Assembly: GCF_009498455.1 (NCBI RefSeq) | Contig: NZ_CP045644.1 | Location: 7,133,001 to 7,197,000 of the forward strand | DNA: 64,000 nucleotides | Reading direction: 5' to 3' | Source of the DNA: Variovorax paradoxus | GTDB lineage: Bacteria; Pseudomonadota; Gammaproteobacteria; Burkholderiales; Burkholderiaceae_C | Part shown: one piece after another, positions 59,013 through 64,000 of the stretch | Layout: each line of letters starts with the position of its first letter | Numbering within the stretch: position 1 is the stretch's first letter | Notes under the pieces: model-generated | What the model was told of the DNA's origin: nothing | Databases searched by the model: none | What the model saw: the letters and a program-made list of their open reading frames with translations, nothing else | Translations under genes and position numbers: made by a program

Positions 59013-60386
59013 ATGCACTGGTTAGCCCCTCAAAAAATGGCCATGAGCCTCCTGCTCGCGGCGCTGGCCGCACTGGCCCTCGTGGGCATCAACGAGGCAG
59101 GATACCGGCAGTCGAGCCGCGCGCTGGCGGACATCGACGAGGCGCAGCAGATCCGCGGCGCGCTCAACCAGATTCTGCAGAACATGCTGGACGCCGAAAC
59201 CGGCCAGCGCGGCTTCCTGCTCACGGGCGAAGCGGCCTACCGCCAACCCTACGACATCGCGGTCAGGCAGGTGGACGGCAACCTGGCGACGCTGCGCCAG
59301 CTGTATGCCGAGCGCCCGGCCGAGCGGGCCCAGCTGTCCGAACTCTCGAAGCATGTGCTGCGCAAGATCGCCGAGATGGACATGAGCGTGCGGCTGCGCC
59401 ACGAGGGCAACGAGGACGCCTGGAAGTTCGTCATGACCACCGACGTCGGGCGCGAGGAGATGGAAGCCATCCGTGCCACCGCCAACGCGCTGGTGAAGGC
59501 CAGCAACACCACGCTGCAGGCCGGCCAGCAGCAGGTGATGAAGTCGCTGCAACTGGCGCGCATCGGCACCGGCATCGTCGCACTGGCCGCGCTGATCGCC
59601 TTCTTCCTGTACCTGCGCCAGACGCACGCGCTGCGCTCTGTCGGCGAGCGCCAGCAGGAGGCGCTGCAGCGCGAACGCAATGCCCTCGAAGACGAGGTGC
59701 GCGAGCGCACCGCCTCGCTGGGCGAGCTCGCCACCCACCTGCAGGACGTGCGCGAGACCGAGCGCGGCTATCTGGCGCGCGAGCTGCACGACGAACTGGG
59801 CTCGCTGCTCACGGCCGCCAAGCTCGATGTGGCGCGGCTGAAGTCGCGGCTGGCCGACTCACCCGACGCGATCCAGCGGCTGCAGCATCTGACCGAACTG
59901 CTCAACAGCGGCATTGCGCTGAAGCGCCGCATCATCGAAGACCTGCGGCCCTCGTCGCTCTCCAACCTCGGGCTGGTCGCCTCGCTGGAAATCCTGGGAC
60001 GCGAGTTCGGGGAGCGCTCGGGGCTGGAGATCGAGATGGCGCTGGAGCCCGTGACCATGGACGAGTCGCGCCAGCTCACGATCTACCGCATGGTGCAGGA
60101 GAGCCTGACCAACATCGGCAAGTACGCCGAGGCTACCGAAGCCACCATCGTGCTGAAGAACTACGCCAACCACGTGATCGTGGAGGTGGCGGACAACGGC
60201 AAGGGCTTCGACGCGCAGCGCATGCGCCCTTCGACGCACGGCCTGGCGGGCATGCGCCACCGGGTCGAGGCGGCGCGCGGCAAGCTCACCATCACCTCGA
60301 CACCCGGGCAAGGCACGCGGCTCAGCGCGATGCTGCCGGTGGTGAAGCCGGCGGCCTCCGACACCGCCGCGCCGCGCGCGGCCTGA
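59013..60386 (+). CDS. Sensor histidine kinase, CHASE3 and HisKA_3 type
   Basis: A 457-residue membrane kinase with a first helix near residues 9-25, a periplasmic CHASE3 domain (DAETGQRGFLLTGEAAYRQPYD), a second helix near 180-200, a coiled linker, then HisKA_3 with the phosphoaccepting His259 (ARELHDELGSLLTAAKLDVARL) and HATPase with DNGKGFD and GLAGMRHRVEAARG. The pairing with a NarL-type regulator is normal for HisKA_3 kinases. ATG is preceded by GAAGGTG. Confidence 0.95.
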   Translation: MHWLAPQKMAMSLLLAALAALALVGINEAGYRQSSRALADIDEAQQIRGALNQILQNMLDAETGQRGFLLTGEAAYRQPYDIAVRQVDGNLATLRQLYAERPAERAQLSELSKHVLRKIAEMDMSVRLRHEGNEDAWKFVMTTDVGREEMEAIRATANALVKASNTTLQAGQQQVMKSLQLARIGTGIVALAALIAFFLYLRQTHALRSVGERQQEALQRERNALEDEVRERTASLGELATHLQDVRETERGYLARELHDELGSLLTAAKLDVARLKSRLADSPDAIQRLQHLTELLNSGIALKRRIIEDLRPSSLSNLGLVASLEILGREFGERSGLEIEMALEPVTMDESRQLTIYRMVQESLTNIGKYAEATEATIVLKNYANHVIVEVADNGKGFDAQRMRPSTHGLAGMRHRVEAARGKLTITSTPGQGTRLSAMLPVVKPAASDTAAPRAA

Positions 60387-60587
60387 CGGGCGGTGGCATT
60401 TCTTCACGCCCCGGCCTGCGGCGACTCGGTCGCCTCCTACGCTCCCCCGCCCCGGTCGCTGACAGGGCCGTCGCGGCCCTGCCCTTAAGGTGGGTCCTGT
60501 GTCATCCGGCACCGGGCCGCTTCCTCACCGATGCGCCCCGATGCACGGCTTCAAACCACAAAGAGGGAAGCCTCGAAGGAGTTCCGC

Positions 60588-60752
60588 ATGCTGCACTACG
60601 CCGTGGTATTTCTGGTCATCGCACTCATCGCCGCCGTGTTCGGCTTCGGTGGCATCGCTGCCAGCGCGGTGGGTATTGCCAAGGTCCTTTTCATCATCTT
60701 CGCCGTGCTCGCCATCGCCAGCTTCCTGGCCGGCTTGCTACGACGCAAGTAG
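60588..60752 (+). CDS. DUF1328 family membrane protein (YtjA-like)
   Basis: A 54-residue protein of two hydrophobic helices ([38 protein letters not shown]) and a short basic end, exactly the YtjA pattern. It has a good Shine-Dalgarno (AAGGAG) 8 bases before ATG. Induced by stress in other bacteria. Leads the envelope-stress-like group to 62126. Confidence 0.93.
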   Translation: MLHYAVVFLVIALIAAVFGFGGIAASAVGIAKVLFIIFAVLAIASFLAGLLRRK

Positions 60753-60806
60753 CGTAGTTACGATCCACAGGCTCCCGCATTTCATCTTCCCGGAAAGGAC
60801 TCTCCC

Positions 60807-61181
60807 ATGAACACGACCAAGACCCCTTCGCAACTCGCCGACGACGCGCGCCAGACCGCCCACGAGGCGGCCGAAACGACCCGCGCCTACGCTCAGAACG
60901 CGGTGAATGCGGCGGGCGAAAAGGTCCGCGAATTGCGCCGCGACGCCGAGCCTGCCGTCGAGCAACTGGCCGCCCGCGTGCAGCAGGCCGTGCAGCGCGG
61001 CCTCGATGCCGCCTCGACCACCAGCGCCCGCGCCCAGCGCCGCATCGAACAGGCCGCCGACGTGACGGGCCGCTACATCTCCGACCAGCCCGTGCGCTCG
61101 GTGCTGCTGGCCGCTGCCGCCGGTGCCGCCATCACGGCGCTGATCGTGCTGGCCAGCCGCCGCAGCCGCGACGACTACTGA
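60807..61181 (+). CDS. DUF883/YqjD-ElaB family protein
   Basis: A 124-residue protein: helical, Ala/Glu/Arg-rich N-terminal 90 residues (coiled coil) and a C-terminal transmembrane segment (SVLLAAAAGAAITALIVLA) followed by a basic tail (SRRSRDDY). E. coli YqjD and ElaB have the same layout and bind ribosomes at the membrane in stationary phase. The following genes match YqjE and the YqjK position. Confidence 0.9.
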   Translation: MNTTKTPSQLADDARQTAHEAAETTRAYAQNAVNAAGEKVRELRRDAEPAVEQLAARVQQAVQRGLDAASTTSARAQRRIEQAADVTGRYISDQPVRSVLLAAAAGAAITALIVLASRRSRDDY

Positions 61182-61240
61182 TCCGTTGCATCGCCACTGA
61201 CCGACCGACCGACCGACTCCCCGCCCGACCACCCTCGCAC

Positions 61241-61624
61241 ATGCTTCATCCGATCTTTTCGACGGTGCTCGGGCACCCGGGGCTCATTGCCGATCACCTC
61301 GCCAACTACGCCGCCCTGGTCCGGCAGGAGAGTGCGGAGGCGGGGCGCGGCCTCATGGCACGCCTCATCGCAGGCGTGCTGGCGGTGGCCACCGCCGTGC
61401 TTGCACTCGGGCTGATCGGCGTGGCCGTGCTGCTCGGCGTGTTGCACGGCAGCTTCCATTGGGTGCTGGTGGCCGTGCCTGCGGTCGCCGTGGTGATCGC
61501 GGCGATCTGCGCCTGGATCGCCGCCCGCCCGAGTCCGAACTATGGTTTCGACGATCTGCGGGCCCAGTTGGCCGCCGACGTCGAAGCGCTGCATGTCGCC
61601 GGAGCCCGCCATGAGCAGCACTGA
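61241..61624 (+). CDS. Phage_holin_3_6/YqjE-like membrane protein
   Basis: A 127-residue membrane protein with two helices (about 42-70 and 76-98) in the DUF1469 pattern, followed by a soluble acidic end (DDLRAQLAADVEALH). The holin name is historical; the context (YqjD-like gene upstream) makes this YqjE. Its end overlaps the start of the next gene by 14 bases. Confidence 0.88.
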   Translation: MLHPIFSTVLGHPGLIADHLANYAALVRQESAEAGRGLMARLIAGVLAVATAVLALGLIGVAVLLGVLHGSFHWVLVAVPAVAVVIAAICAWIAARPSPNYGFDDLRAQLAADVEALHVAGARHEQH

Positions 61625-62126
61625 TCCCCGCCGCACTGCCGCATCGCAGCTCACCCCGCAGCAGCGGCTGGCCCTCTCGCGCCGGGCGCTCGTGCGGCAA
61701 CTGAACGGCGAGGAGCCTGAGGCCCCGGCGCCGCGCCGCGCCTTCGATGGCGACGACGCCGGCGACGATCTCGAATACGCGCACCACGACACCGGCACGG
61801 GCGAATCATCCGCTTCGCCGGGGCGCCGCCGCAACGTCTGGAGCGCCATGGCGCGCGGCGTGATGCAGCGCTGGTGGCGCCGCCATCCCGCGCACGCGGC
61901 CGGCCAACTGGCCCGCCCCCTGCTCGAACATTACGCCCGCACGGAACCGGTCAAGCTCATGGCCGCCGCGGCGGCCACGGGCTCGCTGCTGGTGCTCGTG
62001 CGCCCGTGGCGACTGCTCTCGGCCACGGCCGTGATCGCGGCCGTGCTCAAGACCTCCGACGTGGCCGATCTGGTCAACACGCTGATGCAGAAGCCCGCGC
62101 GGCCGTCGCGGCAAGACCCGCCCTGA
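61611..62126 (+). CDS. Uncharacterised membrane-associated protein (YqjK position)
   Basis: A 171-residue protein. The first 90 residues are polar and low-complexity, with SRRALVRQLNG; the middle has a WWRRHPAH motif, followed by one hydrophobic helix (LMAAAAATGSLLVLVRPWRLL) near residue 128. I know no named family; the place after the YqjE-like gene suggests a partner. Confidence 0.8.
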   Translation: MSSTDPRRTAASQLTPQQRLALSRRALVRQLNGEEPEAPAPRRAFDGDDAGDDLEYAHHDTGTGESSASPGRRRNVWSAMARGVMQRWWRRHPAHAAGQLARPLLEHYARTEPVKLMAAAAATGSLLVLVRPWRLLSATAVIAAVLKTSDVADLVNTLMQKPARPSRQDPP

Positions 62127-62152
62127 CCCCGCGCCCGCTGCACGCACCCAAG

Positions 62153-62179
62153 AAAAAGCCCGGTCGAACCGGGCTTTTT
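62153..62179. terminator. Bidirectional intrinsic terminator
   Basis: AAAAAGCCCGGT and ACCGGGCTTTTT form a perfect 12-base stem around CGA, with T-runs on both strands. It lies between two convergent genes (end of the stress group and the BON gene). Confidence 0.92.
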
Positions 62180-62202
62180 GCTGGGCGCAGCGGAAGGACC
62201 GG

Positions 62203-62697
62203 TCAGCCCTTCACTTCAAGCTGGTTGTCCACCGACTTCACGCCTTGCACGGCCTTGGCGATCTCCTCGGCGCGCGACTTGGCGGCGGCCGTCGGGGCCG
62301 GGCCCTTGAGGCTCACGGCGCCGCCCTTGGTGTCGACGTCGATCTTGATCGCGCTCAGGTCTGGGTCCTTGGCCAGGCCAGCCGAAACCGAGGCGGTGAT
62401 GGCGGCGTCGTCGACTGTCGCGCTCACGGCGGCGGAGGCGTCCTTGGCGGCTTCCTTCACATCGGCCGTGGCGCCGGCCATGCCGGTCTTGGCATCGGCC
62501 GCGGCCTGTTCGGACTTGGCCTTGGCATCGGAGGCCGCCTGCTCGGTCTTGGCGACGGCGCTGTCGAGCTTCTCGCCTGCCGTCTGGTTGCCCGGCTTGT
62601 CGCAGGCGGCCAGGGCCAGCGCGGCACCGGCGGCAAACACGGCCAGCCAGGTGCGCGAGGCGGCAAAGGGCGCGAGGGAATGGTTCGATGTTGTCAT
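62203..62697 (-). CDS. BON-domain lipoprotein
   Basis: A 164-residue precursor with a lipobox ALALAAC (Cys32), an Ala/Lys/Asp coiled-coil repeat (KTEQAASDAKAKSEQAAADAK) near 50-80, and a BON domain at about 95-164 (DDAAITASVSAGLAKDPDLSAIKIDVDTKGGAVSLKG). OsmY-like; probably in the periplasm or outer membrane and stress-linked. Confidence 0.92.
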   Translation of the reverse strand: MTTSNHSLAPFAASRTWLAVFAAGAALALAACDKPGNQTAGEKLDSAVAKTEQAASDAKAKSEQAAADAKTGMAGATADVKEAAKDASAAVSATVDDAAITASVSAGLAKDPDLSAIKIDVDTKGGAVSLKGPAPTAAAKSRAEEIAKAVQGVKSVDNQLEVKG

Positions 62698-62724
62698 GGG
62701 TAATCCTCCTTCGATCAGGGGTGC

Positions 62725-62742
62725 GTGGACCGGCTGGTCCAC
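62725..62742. promoter_or_regulatory. Inverted repeat upstream of the BON lipoprotein gene
   Basis: GTGGACC-GGCT-GGTCCAC, with perfect 7-base arms, 28 bases upstream of the reverse-strand ATG at 62697. May be an operator or a mRNA leader hairpin. Confidence 0.4.
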
Positions 62743-62828
62743 TCCCGACAATCTATTCCCCTCCCCCTGCGCACGGGCGGCGCCACAGCCCCGAAGCGCT
62801 GTAGGACAAGCAAGCGAGGGCAAGCCGC

Positions 62829-63653
62829 TCAGGCGCTGACGATCCAGCCTTCGAGCGGGTCCATGGCCCACGGCAATCCGTAGCCAGGCCCGGGAGTGTC
62901 GGCACGCTGACGGGCCCACGCGGCCTGCAGCAGGCACAGCACCGCATCGAGCTCGTCGCCCTTGGCATCGGCCCTCAATCCGTCGCGCTGCGCGGCGGTG
63001 AGTTCGAGCCGCAGGCCCAGGCGTGTCTGCCCGGCCTCGAGTGCGGCCAGCAGGTCGGCGCGCGCCACCTCGCGCTCGGGCGACTGGCGCGCAAGCTCGT
63101 CGCTCTTGTAGCTGCGCCGGCCGATGAGTTCGCGCGCCAGCAGGCCTGGGTAGGCCTCCAGCGCGATGCGGTCCGGGTGCGCGCCGGCGTGCAGACCTGG
63201 CAGCGTGGCTCCCGCCGCGAGCAGGCGCGGCACGCCGGCGTGCAGCATGTAGGCGACGGGCGGGTTCACCCACTTCATCGACGGACTCGACCCCGCCGGC
63301 GCATCGGTCGCACGGTGTGCGAACTTGCCGCCAATGGGACGCGCTGCGCAGAAGGCGGCGAAGGTGTCGCGAATCTCGGCGCGGCTCAGGGCGGCGTAAT
63401 GGGCGATCAGCGCGTCCCATGCCGTGGGCCAGCGCAGGTGTTCCACCAACTCGCGCGGCAGGCCGAAGGGAAAGTCGAAGCCGCCGACCCAAGCGGGCGT
63501 GCTGCTGTCGAGCCACTGGCCCCAGGCGTCGAGCGCGGCGAAGCGGTGCAGACGGGTCAGCGCGACGATGCCCGGACCTGCCATCTCGCCGACAGCCACG
63601 ACGATGGGTTTGCGGGCGGTCGGTGCGCTCGAGAAATCGCAGCCGAAGAGCAT
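62829..63653 (-). CDS. DUF429 family protein
   Basis: A 274-residue predicted RNase-H-fold protein: MLFGCDFSSAPT near the start, GGFDFPFGLPRELVEHL, YPGLLARELIGRRSYK and the late KGDELDAVLCLLQAAWA (Asp/Glu) fit DUF429, whose role is unknown but presumed nuclease-like. Confidence 0.85.
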   Translation of the reverse strand: MLFGCDFSSAPTARKPIVVAVGEMAGPGIVALTRLHRFAALDAWGQWLDSSTPAWVGGFDFPFGLPRELVEHLRWPTAWDALIAHYAALSRAEIRDTFAAFCAARPIGGKFAHRATDAPAGSSPSMKWVNPPVAYMLHAGVPRLLAAGATLPGLHAGAHPDRIALEAYPGLLARELIGRRSYKSDELARQSPEREVARADLLAALEAGQTRLGLRLELTAAQRDGLRADAKGDELDAVLCLLQAAWARQRADTPGPGYGLPWAMDPLEGWIVSA

Positions 63654-63666
63654 CGCCCGCCTTCGG

Positions 63667-64000
63667 TCAACCCAGGGCGAGCGCGATCACGCCGGCCGCG
63701 ATGAACAGCGCGCCCAGCAGACGCAGCATGCGATCGCCCTCGCGCAACAGGTGCCCGCCGATGAGTGCGGCGAACAGCATCGAGACCTCGCGCGCCGGCG
63801 CGACGTGCGAGATGGGCGCCTGCTGCACCGCGTACAGCACGAGCACGTACGAGACGGGGCTGATCGCCGCCACCAGCAGCGCGTACTTCCACTGCTCGCG
63901 CCACATGCGCGCGGTGGTCGCGCGGTCTTGCAGCGCGGCGGGCAGCAGCAGCACGAGGCGCACGAAGTTGCTCATGTAGTCGAGCAGGATCGGCGACATC
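63667..64000 (-). CDS. EamA/DMT family transporter (C-terminal part, runs off window)
   Basis: The last 110 or so codons are present; the N-terminus lies beyond the end of the window. Three to four hydrophobic helices and the EamA C-terminal pattern (YALLVAAISPVSYVLVLYAVQQAPISHVAPAREVSMLFAALIGGHLLREG) are visible. Substrate unknown. Confidence 0.85.
   Translation of the reverse strand, partial: MSPILLDYMSNFVRLVLLLPAALQDRATTARMWREQWKYALLVAAISPVSYVLVLYAVQQAPISHVAPAREVSMLFAALIGGHLLREGDRMLRLLGALFIAAGVIALALG

Noticed and set aside
61241..61624. Phage holin as sign of a prophage
   Set aside because: The holin_3_6 name is historical; neighbours are YqjD-like and other stress genes and no phage gene is present.

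Overview
The window is a GC-rich, densely packed chromosomal segment. Gene content and order point to a betaproteobacterium of the Comamonadaceae, most like Variovorax; this is inference from gene families (DUF3460, Bug-type binding proteins, CaiB CoA-transferases, the secB-grxC-rhodanese-gpmA order) and repeat style, not from a marker gene. There is no rRNA, tRNA, CRISPR array, transposase or prophage structure that I can support, so this reads as core chromosome with small accessory patches.

Layout. 1-5.7 kb: tail of a Fis-type response regulator, a TrhA/hemolysin III family membrane protein, slyX, a drug-type MFS exporter divergent from its LysR regulator, a small gene of unknown function, and a lone OLD-like ATPase. 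5.75-21.9 kb: a trace-element block. It holds selD, a four-gene ABC importer best read as a selenate-type transporter, selU (mnmH), then fdhD, a small winged-helix-like protein, an FdhF/YdeP molybdoenzyme, modC-modA-modB, a short modE and a LysR regulator. Selenium genes for tRNA modification and molybdenum genes for a formate-dehydrogenase-like enzyme sit side by side. 22-31.9 kb: apbC, a patatin phospholipase, an unusual fusion of diaminopropionate ammonia-lyase with a Zn carbamoylase/amidohydrolase, an M20D amidohydrolase, a divergent Lrp regulator, several small conserved genes and an NAD-type isocitrate dehydrogenase. 32-41.6 kb: metG, a GntR-controlled acyl-CoA/CoA-transferase/Bug cluster, a small lipoprotein, an orphan hypX and a SulP permease.

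41.6-53.1 kb is housekeeping: BamE-like lipoprotein, DUF3460, scpA, NAD synthesis (nadB forward; nadA and nadC reverse), pantothenate synthesis (panB, panC), queuosine precursors (queE, queD), gpsA, secB, grxC, rhodanese and gpmA. 53.2-64 kb: ctpA-type protease, a MoeB/ThiF E1-like enzyme, an AsmA protein, a two-component group (receiver-only regulator, NarL-type regulator, CHASE3 histidine kinase), a YqjD/YqjE-like envelope stress group, a BON lipoprotein, a DUF429 protein and the C-terminal end of an EamA-type transporter.

The most striking extra signals are the Se/Mo/formate block; a palindromic repeat inserted in frame inside the molybdoenzyme gene; several families of intergenic palindromic repeats, one with compensatory changes that keep a hairpin; T-rich leaders in front of many internal operon genes; a QueD with Ser at the catalytic Cys position; an enoyl-CoA hydratase homologue without the two catalytic glutamates; and a cluster of apparent single-base deletions in the MFS gene that restore frame.
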